NCBI RefSeq assembly: GCF_024497955.1
Contig: NZ_JANHKP010000021.1
Span: 1 to 64,000, forward strand
DNA from: Streptomyces sp. C10-9-1
Lineage (GTDB): Bacteria; Actinomycetota; Actinomycetes; Streptomycetales; Streptomycetaceae
Reading direction: 5' to 3'
Length of the DNA stretch: 64,000 nucleotides
Shown: positions 25,314 to 33,382 of the stretch, in pieces
Position numbering within the stretch: the stretch's first letter is position 1
Layout of the letters: each line of letters starts with the position of its first letter
Notes under the pieces: generated by a model
Databases searched by the model: none
What the model was told of the DNA's origin: nothing
Seen by the model: only the letters and a program-made list of their open reading frames with translations
Made by a program: the position numbers and the translations under genes

Positions 25314-26675
25314 CTACACGGCGGCGGGGACGGGTGCCGCCTGCCCGGCGTCCTCACGGCCGGAGGTGATCTCGTCGAGCGGCGAGGAGGTCGCGCTGTC
25401 GTAGGCGTCCCGGTCGAGGATGCCCTCCCGGGCGGCGACGACCACCGGGACCAGCGCCTGGCCGGCCACGTTGGTGGCGGTGCGGATCATGTCGAGGACG
25501 GGGTCGATGGCCAGGAGCAGGCCCACGCCCTCCAGCGGGAGGCCGAGCGTCGACAGGGTGAGGGTCAGCATCACGGTGGCGCCGGTCAGACCGGCGGTGG
25601 CGGCCGAGCCCACGACGGAGACGAAGGCGATCAGCACGTAGTCCTGGATGCCGAGCTGCACGTCGAAGATCTGCGCGATGAAGATCGCGGCGAGCGCCGG
25701 GTAGATGGCGGCGCAGCCGTCCATCTTGGTGGTGGCGCCGAAGGGGACCGCGAAGCTGGTGTAGTTCCGCGGAACGCCGAGGCGCTCGGTGACCTTCTGG
25801 GTGACGGGCATGGTGCCGACGGAGGAGCGGGAGACGAAGGCGAGCTGGATCGCGGGCCAGGCGCCCCGGAAGAACTGGACCGGGTTCACCCTGGCGGCGA
25901 AGGCCAGCAGCAGCGGGTAGACGCCGAAGAGCACCAGGGCGCAGCCGATGTAGACGTCGGCGGTGAAGGTGGCGTACTTGCCGATCAGGTCCCAGCCGTA
26001 GTCGGCGATGGCGTAGCCGATCAGTCCGACGGTGCCGATCGGGGCGAGGCGGATGACCCACCACAGGGCCTTCTGGAGCAGCTCCAGCACGGACTCGCTG
26101 AGCTCCAGGACGGGCTTGGCGCGCTCGCCGAGCTTCAGCGCCGCGACACCGGCGACGGCGGCCATGAAGACGATCTGGAGCACGTTCAGCTCGGTGAACG
26201 GCGTGATCACGTCGGTGGGGATGACGCCGGTGAGGAAGTCGATCCAGGAGCCGGAGTTCTTGGGCTCCTGGCCGTCGGCCGGGGTCAGGCCGGTGCCCGC
26301 GCCGGGGTCGGTGAGCAGGCCGATGGTGAGGCCGATGGCCACCGCGATCAGCGAGGTGATCATGAACCACAGCAGCGTGCGGGTGGCCAGCCGCGCGGCG
26401 TTGTTCACCTTCCGCAGGTTGGTGATCGACACCACGATGGCGAAGAAGACGAGCGGGGCGACGGCCAGCTTCAGCAGCTGGACGAAGATCGAGCCGATCT
26501 GGTCGAGGGTGTCCTTCAGCCAGGACACGTCCTGGCTGCGGGCGAGCCAGCCGAGGAGGACGCCGAGCACGAGGCCGGCGGCGATCTGGGCCCAGAAGGG
26601 GATCTTCGGGAGGGGTATGCGGGGACCCGTGCCGGACTGCTCGCCGGCAGGGGTGGACGCGGTGTTCGCGGACAC
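25314..26675 (-). CDS. DAACS-family symporter, probable cystine/cysteine transporter
   Basis: 453 aa from a GTG at 26675 (CTGGAGTG upstream). Eight or so hydrophobic segments, with signature parts RSSVGTMPVTQKVTERLGVP, FAVPFGATTKMDGCAAIYPA and LLLAIDPVLDMIRTATNVAG, the conserved binding and gating regions of the dicarboxylate/amino acid:cation symporter family. Known members carry glutamate, C4-dicarboxylates, serine/threonine or L-cystine (TcyP). The gene is preceded by a leader peptide with six Cys codons, which points to cysteine-dependent control and so to cystine or cysteine as substrate; this is inference. Confidence 0.9.
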   Translation of the reverse strand: MSANTASTPAGEQSGTGPRIPLPKIPFWAQIAAGLVLGVLLGWLARSQDVSWLKDTLDQIGSIFVQLLKLAVAPLVFFAIVVSITNLRKVNNAARLATRTLLWFMITSLIAVAIGLTIGLLTDPGAGTGLTPADGQEPKNSGSWIDFLTGVIPTDVITPFTELNVLQIVFMAAVAGVAALKLGERAKPVLELSESVLELLQKALWWVIRLAPIGTVGLIGYAIADYGWDLIGKYATFTADVYIGCALVLFGVYPLLLAFAARVNPVQFFRGAWPAIQLAFVSRSSVGTMPVTQKVTERLGVPRNYTSFAVPFGATTKMDGCAAIYPALAAIFIAQIFDVQLGIQDYVLIAFVSVVGSAATAGLTGATVMLTLTLSTLGLPLEGVGLLLAIDPVLDMIRTATNVAGQALVPVVVAAREGILDRDAYDSATSSPLDEITSGREDAGQAAPVPAAV

Positions 26676-26802
26676 GGACGCACTCCAGGGAGGGGCGTTG
26701 GGGGACTTCGGGGAACGGGGTGCGGCGCGTGGGAGCGCGGCGCCGCCGCAAGGCGTGGTGCCGGGTCGAACCTGGGAGGCCGGGCCTCTCGAAGGTGGCC
26801 TC

Positions 26803-26904
26803 TCAGCAGCAACAGACCGCGGACGTACAGCGGCAGAGGTCGACATGCAGGCGCGCCACGAGCAGGGTGCTCGCGGGGTCATGGGGGCGCACTGATGTCT
26901 TCAC
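26803..26904 (-). CDS. Cysteine-rich leader peptide (cis-regulatory)
   Basis: 33 aa from a GTG at 26904, ending 127 nt before the symporter start. It begins MKTSVRPHDPASTLLVA, continues RLHVDLCRCTSAVCCC and stops. The HVDLCR core matches the 'putative leader peptide' type found before sulfur-metabolism genes in Streptomyces. Five of the last ten residues are Cys, with a Cys-Cys-Cys end. The promoter at 26911-26940 would start transcription at the GTG itself, giving a leaderless reading frame as known for mycobacterial cysteine leader peptides. Ribosome stalling at the Cys codons under low Cys-tRNA is the likely switch. A shorter start at 26859 is possible. Confidence 0.7.
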   Translation of the reverse strand: MKTSVRPHDPASTLLVARLHVDLCRCTSAVCCC

Positions 26905-26910
26905 GCCGAT

Positions 26911-26940
26911 ACGTTAACACTTGAACTTTGAGAACCTCAA
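26911..26940 (-). promoter_or_regulatory. Promoter of the leader peptide-symporter transcript
   Basis: Read on the minus strand: -35 TTGAGG (26940-26935), an 18-nt spacer, -10 TAACGT (26916-26911), then 6 nt to the GTG at 26904. The expected transcription start therefore falls on the first base of the leader-peptide start codon. Confidence 0.65.
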
Positions 26941-27023
26941 AGCTCCCCTTGGAGTCAAGGCCGCCGTTCCGGCCATGCGCGACTCCCGGTGGTCCCCTCC
27001 GCCGGGGCTGCCCCGGCGGGGCG

Positions 27024-27317
27024 CTACGCGGCGCCGTCCTCCTGCGAACGGTTCGCCTCCAGGCGGGACTTGGCCTTGTCGACCTTGGTCGAGATCTGCT
27101 GCGACATCGCCTCGCGCTGCTTGCGCAGCAGGACGAAGCTGAGCGGCGCGGAGACGACGAGTGCGAGCAGGATCACCCAGGCGAAGTTGGCGTCCCCGAG
27201 CCCCTTGGGCACGACACCGACCTGCACGAGGCCGGCGACGGCGACGAGGCAGCCGACGAAGATCGCCAGCCGCAGCGCGGTGTACCGGATGGCGGCGCTC
27301 GACTTCCCTGCGGACAC
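27024..27317 (-). CDS. DUF4229 small membrane protein
   Basis: 97 aa from a GTG at 27317 preceded by GAGGAAGAAGG. Two membrane helices (ALRLAIFVGCLVAVAGLVQV; FAWVILLALVVSAPLSFVLL) and a basic-acidic cytoplasmic tail (REAMSQQISTKVDKAKSRLE). This is the DUF4229 pattern, a family of unknown function. It lies downstream of mqnE and GNAT on the same strand. Confidence 0.8.
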   Translation of the reverse strand: MSAGKSSAAIRYTALRLAIFVGCLVAVAGLVQVGVVPKGLGDANFAWVILLALVVSAPLSFVLLRKQREAMSQQISTKVDKAKSRLEANRSQEDGAA

Positions 27318-27481
27318 TGCGGGCCTTCTTCCTCTGTACGACGGGGTGCCCGTCTGCGCGACGGGCGGTGCCCGTCCAGTGAAGCACGGGCCCCGGCGGC
27401 GGCGGGCCCGGGGCCGCGGGCGGAGCCGCCGGCGGGAGGCCACGGGCCGTGGGAGAGCGGTCCCGGGGCGGAGGAAGGCGC

Positions 27482-28006
27482 TCAGAGCAGCGGCAGCAGC
27501 ATGACCACGTCGTCGCGGTCGTCGCCCTCGGCGACGCGGATGGCGCCCGGCACCCGGCCGACCTCCTTGTAGCCGCAGGCGGCGTAGAAGCGGTCCGCGC
27601 CCGTGCCGCCCCGGCAGGTGAGGCGCACCGCCTCGACGCCGTCCATCCCGCGGGCGGCCTCCTCGACGCGGGCCATGAGCTCCCGCCCGTAGCCCCGGCC
27701 CTGGTGGCGGGGGTGGACCATGACCGTGTACGCCCAGATCCAGTGGGTCATCAGCGGATGGGTGTTGCGGGCGAGGAAGGCGGTGGCCGCGACGGCCCCC
27801 TCCTCGTCCCGGCCCACGAGCAGCCGCATCCCGCCGTCCGCCATGGCGGCCAGGTGGCCGATCCAGCGCGGGCGCACGTCCTCCGCGGTCACGGGCGGGA
27901 CGAAGCCCACCGCGCCTCCGGCGTTGGTGACGTCGGCCCACAGGGAGACCACACCGGCGGCCAGGTCGGGGCCGGTGGACGGGTCGAGTTCGAAGGTCAG
28001 CGCCAT
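27482..28006 (-). CDS. GNAT-family N-acetyltransferase
   Basis: 174 aa. The acetyl-CoA site lies in YTVMVHPRHQGRGYGRELMA (residues about 90-110), followed by VRLTCRGGTGADRFYAACGY. The ATG at 28006 starts MALTFELDPSTG. It is 55 nt after mqnE on the same strand and 164 nt before DUF4229. The substrate is unknown; no link to menaquinone chemistry is evident beyond position. Confidence 0.85.
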   Translation of the reverse strand: MALTFELDPSTGPDLAAGVVSLWADVTNAGGAVGFVPPVTAEDVRPRWIGHLAAMADGGMRLLVGRDEEGAVAATAFLARNTHPLMTHWIWAYTVMVHPRHQGRGYGRELMARVEEAARGMDGVEAVRLTCRGGTGADRFYAACGYKEVGRVPGAIRVAEGDDRDDVVMLLPLL

Positions 28007-28061
28007 GCGGGCAGCGTACGGGTGCGCCCGGGGCGGGTGCCCGCGGGTCTGGCGGGAGGGG

Positions 28062-29225
28062 TCAGAGGCGCATCGGCTGCGGGGTCTCGCGGCGGTCCGG
28101 GTCCGGGCCGGGGTACTCGCGGATGACCTCGTAGCGGGTGTTGCGCTCCACGGGCCGGAAGCCGGCGTCGCGGATGAGCTCCAGCAGGTCGTCGCGGGTG
28201 AGCTTGCTGGGGGTGCCGTAGTTGTCGGCATCGTGGGTGATCTTGTACTCGACGACCGAGCCGTCCATGTCGTCCGCCCCGTGCTGGAGGGCGAGCTGGG
28301 CGGTCTGCACACCGTGCATGACCCAGAAGACCTTGACGTGGGGGACGTTGTCGAAGAGCAGCCGGGAGACGGCGAAGGTCTTCAGCGCCTCGGCTCCGGT
28401 GGCCATGGTGGTGCGGGCCTGGAGCCTGTTGCGGACCTTGCCGTCCTGCATGTCCACGAAGTCGTGCTGGTAGCGCAGCGGGATGAAGACCTGGAAGCCG
28501 CCGGTCTCGTCCTGGAGCTCACGCAGGCGCAGCACGTGGTCGACGCGGTGGCGGGGCTCCTCGATGTGCCCGTACAGCATCGTGCTGGGGGTTTTGAGGC
28601 CCTTCTCGTGCGCCAGGCGGTGGATGCGGGACCAGTCCTCCCAGTGGGTGCGGTGGTCGACGATGTGCTGCCGGACCTCCCAGTCGAAGATCTCCGCGCC
28701 GCCGCCGGTCAGGGATTCGAGACCGGCCTCGATCAGCTCGTCGAGGATGTCGGAGGCCGACATGCCGGAGATGGTCTCGAAGTGGTGGATCTCGGTGGCC
28801 GTGAACGCCTTGAGGGAGACGTCCGGCAGGGCCTTCTTGAGCTCGGACAGCGAGCGCGGGTAGTAGCGCCAGGGCAGGTTGGGGTGGAGCCCGTTGACGA
28901 TGTGCAGCTCGGTGAGGTTCTCGTTCTCCATCGCCTTGGCGAGGCGGACGGCCTCCTCGATGCGCATGGTGTACGCGTCCTTCTCGCCCGGCTTGCGCTG
29001 GAACGAGCAGTAGGCGCACGAGGCGGTGCACACGTTCGTCATGTTCAGGTGGCGGTTGACGTTGAAGTGGACGACGTCGCCGTTCTTGCGGGTGCGGACC
29101 TCGTGGGCGAGCCCGCCGAGCCACGCCAGGTCGTCCGACGCGTAGAGCGCGATGCCGTCCTCGCGGGTCAGCCGCTCACCGGCCCGGACCTTCTCCTCCA
29201 GCTCGCGCTTGAGCCCCGCGTCCAT
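28062..29225 (-). CDS. mqnE: Aminofutalosine synthase
   Basis: 387 aa. Radical SAM enzyme with C-x3-C-x2-C in NVCTASCAYCSFQRK (residues about 64-78), followed by NLTELHIVNGLHPNLPWRYY, SLTGGGAEIFDWEVR, FIPLRYQHDF and LQHGADDMDGSVVEYKITH. It joins 3-[(1-carboxyvinyl)oxy]benzoate (the MqnA product) to SAM to give aminofutalosine. The ATG at 29225 has GGGAGG just upstream. MqnE is the paralogue of MqnC; the VVEYKITHDAD block and the RSLSELKKALPDV region place it in MqnE. Confidence 0.95.
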   Translation of the reverse strand: MDAGLKRELEEKVRAGERLTREDGIALYASDDLAWLGGLAHEVRTRKNGDVVHFNVNRHLNMTNVCTASCAYCSFQRKPGEKDAYTMRIEEAVRLAKAMENENLTELHIVNGLHPNLPWRYYPRSLSELKKALPDVSLKAFTATEIHHFETISGMSASDILDELIEAGLESLTGGGAEIFDWEVRQHIVDHRTHWEDWSRIHRLAHEKGLKTPSTMLYGHIEEPRHRVDHVLRLRELQDETGGFQVFIPLRYQHDFVDMQDGKVRNRLQARTTMATGAEALKTFAVSRLLFDNVPHVKVFWVMHGVQTAQLALQHGADDMDGSVVEYKITHDADNYGTPSKLTRDDLLELIRDAGFRPVERNTRYEVIREYPGPDPDRRETPQPMRL

Positions 29226-29433
29226 GCGGCCGCCTCCCAGATCTCCACGTAAACAGGCTCCGACCACCGTACTCCCCCGCCCGGCGGGCGCTTCACGGGC
29301 GGGGCGGTACGGCGGCCGCGGCGTTACGGGAGCGGACGGCCGGGGCGGCGGGCGGCGACGGGGCGCGCGGCGCGGGGGCGAGCACGCCGGGTGCGCCCGG
29401 GGGGTGCGCCGGGTGCGCCCGGGAGGGCGCGCC

Positions 29434-29889
29434 TCAGTCCTCCTCGGGAAGCTCCCCGACACGGTTCTCCCACTTGGTGGAGAGCACGATCGTGGTCCGG
29501 GTCCGCGAGACGCCCCGGGTGCCGGAGAGCCGCCGGATGGTCTTCTCCAGTCCGTCCACGTCGCTGGAGCGCACCTTGAGCATGTAGGAGTCGTCGCCCG
29601 CGATGAACCAGCAGTCCTCGATCTCCGCCAGGTCCCGCAGCCGGCGGGCCACGTCCTCGTGGTCGGTGGCGTCGGTGAGGGAGATGCCGATCAGGGCCGT
29701 GACCCCGAGCCCGAGCGAGGCGGCGTCGACGGTGGCGCGGTAGCCGGTGATGACCCCGGCGGCTTCCAGCCGGTTGATGCGGTCGGTCACGGAGGGGCCG
29801 GAGAGCCCCACCAGGCGCCCGAGCTCGGCATACGACGCTCTGCCGTTCTCACGCAGAGCCTGGATGAGCTGCCTATCCACGGCATCCAT
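29434..29889 (-). CDS. AsnC/Lrp-family regulator
   Basis: 151 aa from ATG 29889. N-terminal HTH (AVDRQLIQALRENGRASYAE, GLSGPSVTDRINRLE) and a C-terminal RAM effector domain (ALIGISLTDATDHEDVARRL, WFIAGDDSYMLKVR). Such regulators form octamers that sense amino acids. An in-frame ATG at 29961 would add 24 residues, but homology starts at 29889. Divergent from a small basic protein gene; TAGAAT at 29934-29939 could be a -10 for the opposite direction. Confidence 0.9.
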   Translation of the reverse strand: MDAVDRQLIQALRENGRASYAELGRLVGLSGPSVTDRINRLEAAGVITGYRATVDAASLGLGVTALIGISLTDATDHEDVARRLRDLAEIEDCWFIAGDDSYMLKVRSSDVDGLEKTIRRLSGTRGVSRTRTTIVLSTKWENRVGELPEED

Positions 29890-30031
29890 AAGCCTGAGCC
29901 TTCCATTGTTCAGTGATTCCGCGAGTTTACGTGTAGAATCTAAGGCATGCAGGGCCGACACCCTGCGATTAACTCAAACGATCACAGCTGATCCCACAGG
30001 ATCACGATCCATACAGGAGATGACACTCACC

Positions 30032-30166
30032 GTGTACACGATCGAGATGGCCCACGCCCGCATGCGCGAGCTCCAGGAGCTGGCCGACCGCTCGCGTGCC
30101 CACCGGCCCACCGGCGCGCGCCGGGGAGGAAAGCTCCGCACCCCGCGCACCGGCAGGAAGGGCTAA
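30032..30166 (+). CDS. Small basic protein of unknown function
   Basis: 44 aa from the GTG at 30032, with AGGAG at 30015-30019 (12-nt spacing). An in-frame ATG at 30020 has no room for that site. It begins MYTIEMAHARMRELQELADR and ends with arginine- and lysine-rich residues (ARRGGKLRTPRTGRKG). Similar small proteins are seen near this position in other Streptomyces, to my knowledge without function. Its last 4 nt overlap the convergent ubiX stop. Confidence 0.55.
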   Translation: MYTIEMAHARMRELQELADRSRAHRPTGARRGGKLRTPRTGRKG

Positions 30167-30831
30167 CCCCGGGCGGAGCCGCCACCGAGCTCCCCCTCCC
30201 AGCGGCGGTACAGCCGATGCCGCACCCCTGCGGCGTCGAGCACCCGCCCCGCGACGAAGTCCACCAGGTCCTGGATGTGCGTCGCCCCCGCGTAGAACGC
30301 CGGAGAGGCGGGCAGCACCACGGCGCCCGCCTCGTCCAGTGCCACCAGGTGCCTCAGCGTCTGCCCGTTCAGCGGGGTCTCCCGCACCGCCACCACCAGC
30401 GGACGGCGCTCCTTGAGCGTCACGCTGGCGGCGCGCTGGAGCAGGTCCTTCGACAGACCGAGCGCCACACCCGCCACACAGGCCGTGGACGCCGGCACGA
30501 TCAGCATCCCCTTCACGGCGTACGAGCCGGACGACGGCCCGGCCGCCAGGTCCCCGGCCGCCCAGTGGCGGACGTCCGCCGCGGCGGTGTCCACCTCGAA
30601 GGCGTCCGGCTTGCCGTCGGCCCCCCGGGCCAGCCAGCGGCCCAGGTCCTCGCGCCAGTGCGCGTCCCGGTAGGCGATGCCCGTCTCGTCCAGCAGCGTC
30701 AGCCGGGAGGCCCGGCTGACGACGAGGTCCACGCTCTCGCCCGCGGCGAGGAGCGCCCTCAGCACGGCGGCGGCGTACGGGGTTCCGGAGGCGCCCGACA
30801 CCCCCACGATCCACGGGCGGCGACTGTTCAC
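30163..30831 (-). CDS. mqnM: Flavin prenyltransferase (UbiX/MqnM type)
   Basis: 222 aa from GTG 30831; a GTG at 30846 would add five residues. Family motifs: WIVGVSGASGTPYAAAVLRA (FMN phosphate binding), YAVKGMLIVPASTACVAGVA, LLQRAASVTLKERRPLVVAV and the C-terminal VVLPASPAFYAGATHIQDLV. It prenylates FMN to supply the cofactor of UbiD-family decarboxylases. mqnL, a UbiD-type gene, is in this window, so the role in menaquinone synthesis is likely. The insert near residues 70-95 (WLARGADGKPDAFEVD) is common in actinobacteria. Confidence 0.9.
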   Translation of the reverse strand: MNSRRPWIVGVSGASGTPYAAAVLRALLAAGESVDLVVSRASRLTLLDETGIAYRDAHWREDLGRWLARGADGKPDAFEVDTAAADVRHWAAGDLAAGPSSGSYAVKGMLIVPASTACVAGVALGLSKDLLQRAASVTLKERRPLVVAVRETPLNGQTLRHLVALDEAGAVVLPASPAFYAGATHIQDLVDFVAGRVLDAAGVRHRLYRRWEGELGGGSARG

Positions 30832-30981
30832 TTCCTGCGGCTCCACGGCGACGAGCCTATCCGGCGCGCCGAGCGCGCCCGGGGGCACGCCCCCGGGGCA
30901 CGGCCCCCGCCGGGCGCCGTACGGGGCGGGGCGCACCCTCGGGGCGCCGACACGCCCCGGCACGGGCCCGGGCGGGCACCC

Positions 30982-32064
30982 TCAGGCGTCGTGGAAGCGG
31001 AGGAGGCGCTTCGCCGCGCCCCGCAGCGCGCGGTCGGCCGCGGAGACCGGCAGCCGCTCCCGGGTGTACCGCATCGACTGCCGCCCCCGCGCCCCGAAGG
31101 ACGCCTTGAACGCGGCGAGCGAGGACCCCGGGCGGGAGTCCCCCATGTGGTAGTAGCGGCAGCCCGCCGCACAGGCGTCCTCGATCGCCAGCCGCTGGAG
31201 CAGGTGGTTGGCCCGGACCGGGTTGGCCAGCTCCCGGTCCATGGCCCCCCGCCAGTACTTGGCGTGCGGCCCGTGGCGCAGCACCACCGCCCCCGCCGCC
31301 GGTTCGCCGCCGCAGGTGGCCAGGTAGACGGTGCACGCCTCACCGAGCCGCTCCGCGACCGCCTCCAGCCGCCGCAGCGGGAAGGCGCGGCCCTGGCGGA
31401 AGCGGGCGAGCGCCTCCGGCTCGTGCTGCTGCTCCGCCCAGCGCAGCACCGACTTCTCCCAGAGCGCGTAGAAGACGGGCACCAGCCGCCCGGTGCGGTC
31501 GGCCACCACCTCCACCGGCGAGCGCTCCGCGCGGCGGACGTCCCGCTTCACCCGCGGCCGGAAGTGCTCCCAGGCCGCCGCGAAGCCGCCGCGGAGGTCG
31601 ACGACCTGCACGTAGTGGGCCTCCGCCCGGAAGGCGGCCGGCAGCGCCTGCCCCCACACCGGGGCCTCGTCGGGCCCGAAGCGCACCCCCACCCGCAGCG
31701 CGGGGCGCGTCACCAGGTCCCCGAGCACCGCGGCGGCCTGGGCCGGGCGGAGGCCGCCGTCCGGGAGCAGCGGGCCGCCGATGCCCCAGCCGGACGGCCA
31801 GGAGTCCTCGACGGTCAGCGGGCCCGGCAGCCCGCGGCGGCGCACCAGGGGCAGCACCGCGCAGACCCCGTCGGGGAACTCGTACAGCCGCCCGGCGTCC
31901 GTCCAGGGGCCCGTCGCGCAGATGGCGTCGAGCCAGGCGGGGGTCTGGGTGACCAGGGCGCAGTCGTCCGCGCGGGCGGCCCGCCACCACACGTCCCGCG
32001 GCACCGGGCTCGTCACGCTGACGGGGCCCGCGCCCGCGGCCGCCGGGAGTTCCACGACGTCCAT
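30982..32064 (-). CDS. FemAB/BioF2-like GNAT acyltransferase
   Basis: 360 aa. A GNAT-fold C-terminal half of Acetyltransf_6/FemAB type (RVKRDVRRAERSPVEVV, FYALWEKSVLRWAEQQHEPE, AAGAVVLRHGPHAKYWRGAM, YYHMGDSRPGSSLAAFKASF). Related proteins add acyl or aminoacyl groups to polysaccharides, peptidoglycan or sugars. ATG 32064. It lies at the edge of the polysaccharide cluster, divergent from the kinase-fold gene, so it may decorate the product. Substrate inferred only from context. Confidence 0.75.
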   Translation of the reverse strand: MDVVELPAAAGAGPVSVTSPVPRDVWWRAARADDCALVTQTPAWLDAICATGPWTDAGRLYEFPDGVCAVLPLVRRRGLPGPLTVEDSWPSGWGIGGPLLPDGGLRPAQAAAVLGDLVTRPALRVGVRFGPDEAPVWGQALPAAFRAEAHYVQVVDLRGGFAAAWEHFRPRVKRDVRRAERSPVEVVADRTGRLVPVFYALWEKSVLRWAEQQHEPEALARFRQGRAFPLRRLEAVAERLGEACTVYLATCGGEPAAGAVVLRHGPHAKYWRGAMDRELANPVRANHLLQRLAIEDACAAGCRYYHMGDSRPGSSLAAFKASFGARGRQSMRYTRERLPVSAADRALRGAAKRLLRFHDA

Positions 32065-32236
32065 GCCGCCTCCTCGGCACGGGCACCGGCCCCGTGCGCC
32101 GCCCGCCGGAGCGGCAGGCGCCCTGCGGGAGGCCGGCGTCCTCCTCCCAGTATGGGCGCGGGCCCCCGGGGCGCGCGTGCTCCGGGGCCGGTGGGCGGGT
32201 GCCCGTCCACAACAGGCCCGATCCGGTGAGCAGTTC

Positions 32237-32242
32237 TAGAAT
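32237..32242 (+). promoter_or_regulatory. Possible -10 element of the kinase-fold operon
   Basis: TAGAAT ends 9 nt before the ATG at 32252, so transcription would begin within a few bases of the start codon (leaderless or nearly so). No convincing -35 is present at the expected distance. Confidence 0.35.
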
Positions 32243-32251
32243 TGCCAGCAA

Positions 32252-33382
32252 ATGTCCTCCGCACGGATCGACCACGGGCGCACGCTCGCCACCGAGGTCG
32301 TGGGCCCCGTGGACCCGACGGGCAACCGCTTCGCCCACGCACCGTGGGACCCCCTGCTCGGCCTCCTCCCGCTGCGCGCGCCGCGGCTGCTCGGCGGACC
32401 GACCGACCGCCTCGCCGCCCGGCGGCTGACCCGCGGGCTGGGGCCGTGCAGGGTCGGCGTCGTACCGCGGCGGCGCTTCGAGTCCGGCCTGCTGGTCTTC
32501 ACCCTCCGCACACCGGGGGCCTCCGCCGTGGTCAAGCGCGCCCGCGACGCCCGCGCCGCCGCGGTCCTGGTCCGCGAGTGGGAGGTCCTCGGGGAGCTGC
32601 TGGCCGACCCGCGGCTCGCTCCGTGGCGGACCCTGCTGCCGCGGGCCCTCGGCCCCCGGCCCCGCGCCCCCGTGCCCGTGCTCGCCCAGGAACGGCTGCC
32701 CGGCGCCCCCTGGGCGGGACCGGGCCGGGGCGGCCCCCCACCGGGTGCCGACCCGGTGCTCGACGCCGTGCTCGACCTGCTGGCCGCGGTGCGGCGGGCG
32801 ACCGGGCGGCCCGTCCCGGCCGCCGACCGGGGCGCGTCGTGGACCGCCGAACCGCTCGGCCTGCTCGCCTCGGAGGTCCGCTGGTGCCGGTCCGGCGCGG
32901 GGGCCGAAGGGCTCGCCGCGCTGCGGCTGCGGCTGCACCGCGCCCTGCGCGGCGCCGTGCTCACCGAGGGCTGGACGCACACCGACCTCCACCCGGGCAA
33001 CGTGCTGCTCGACGGGCGCCGCGCGGTCACCGGCCTCGTCGACTGGGGCGGCGCGCTGCCCGCCGGACCGGCCGAACTCGACGCCTGCACCGCCGTGCTC
33101 ACCGTGCGCAGCGCCCGGGACGGGCGGCCGCTGGGGCGGCTGGTCGCGGACGCGCTGCGGCCGCCGGGGCTGCCCGCCGCGGACCGGGCGCTGCTGGTCC
33201 GCAAGGGCGCCGCGCCCGACGGCGGCGGCGGCGACCCGGCCCTGCTGCCGCTGCTCGCCTGGCTGTGGCATGTCGCCGGCAACGTCCGCAAGGCCCCCGG
33301 CTACGGACGCAGCACCTGGTGGACGGCCGGGACGGTGGCCCCCGTGCTGCGGGAGTCGGCACGATGGGCGAGGGGATCCTGA
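32252..33382 (+). CDS. Aminoglycoside phosphotransferase-fold kinase-like protein
   Basis: 376 aa. The catalytic loop is in GWTHTDLHPGNVLLDGR and the metal-binding Asp in VTGLVDWGGALPAG, as in APH/choline-kinase-fold proteins; an N-terminal lobe (SAVVKRARDARAAAVLVREW, EVLGELLADPRL) carries the ATP-site Lys. It heads a + strand run with a large membrane protein (overlap 19 nt), a small membrane protein and a GH16 lipoprotein. This suggests phosphorylation of a sugar or lipid-linked polysaccharide precursor, not drug resistance. Confidence 0.75.
   Translation: MSSARIDHGRTLATEVVGPVDPTGNRFAHAPWDPLLGLLPLRAPRLLGGPTDRLAARRLTRGLGPCRVGVVPRRRFESGLLVFTLRTPGASAVVKRARDARAAAVLVREWEVLGELLADPRLAPWRTLLPRALGPRPRAPVPVLAQERLPGAPWAGPGRGGPPPGADPVLDAVLDLLAAVRRATGRPVPAADRGASWTAEPLGLLASEVRWCRSGAGAEGLAALRLRLHRALRGAVLTEGWTHTDLHPGNVLLDGRRAVTGLVDWGGALPAGPAELDACTAVLTVRSARDGRPLGRLVADALRPPGLPAADRALLVRKGAAPDGGGGDPALLPLLAWLWHVAGNVRKAPGYGRSTWWTAGTVAPVLRESARWARGS

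Noticed and set aside
26803..26850. A different frame over the leader peptide starting MSTSAAVRPR
   Set aside because: No ribosome-binding site and it runs into the symporter's upstream region; the Cys-rich frame has the family core HVDLCR and a leaderless promoter.
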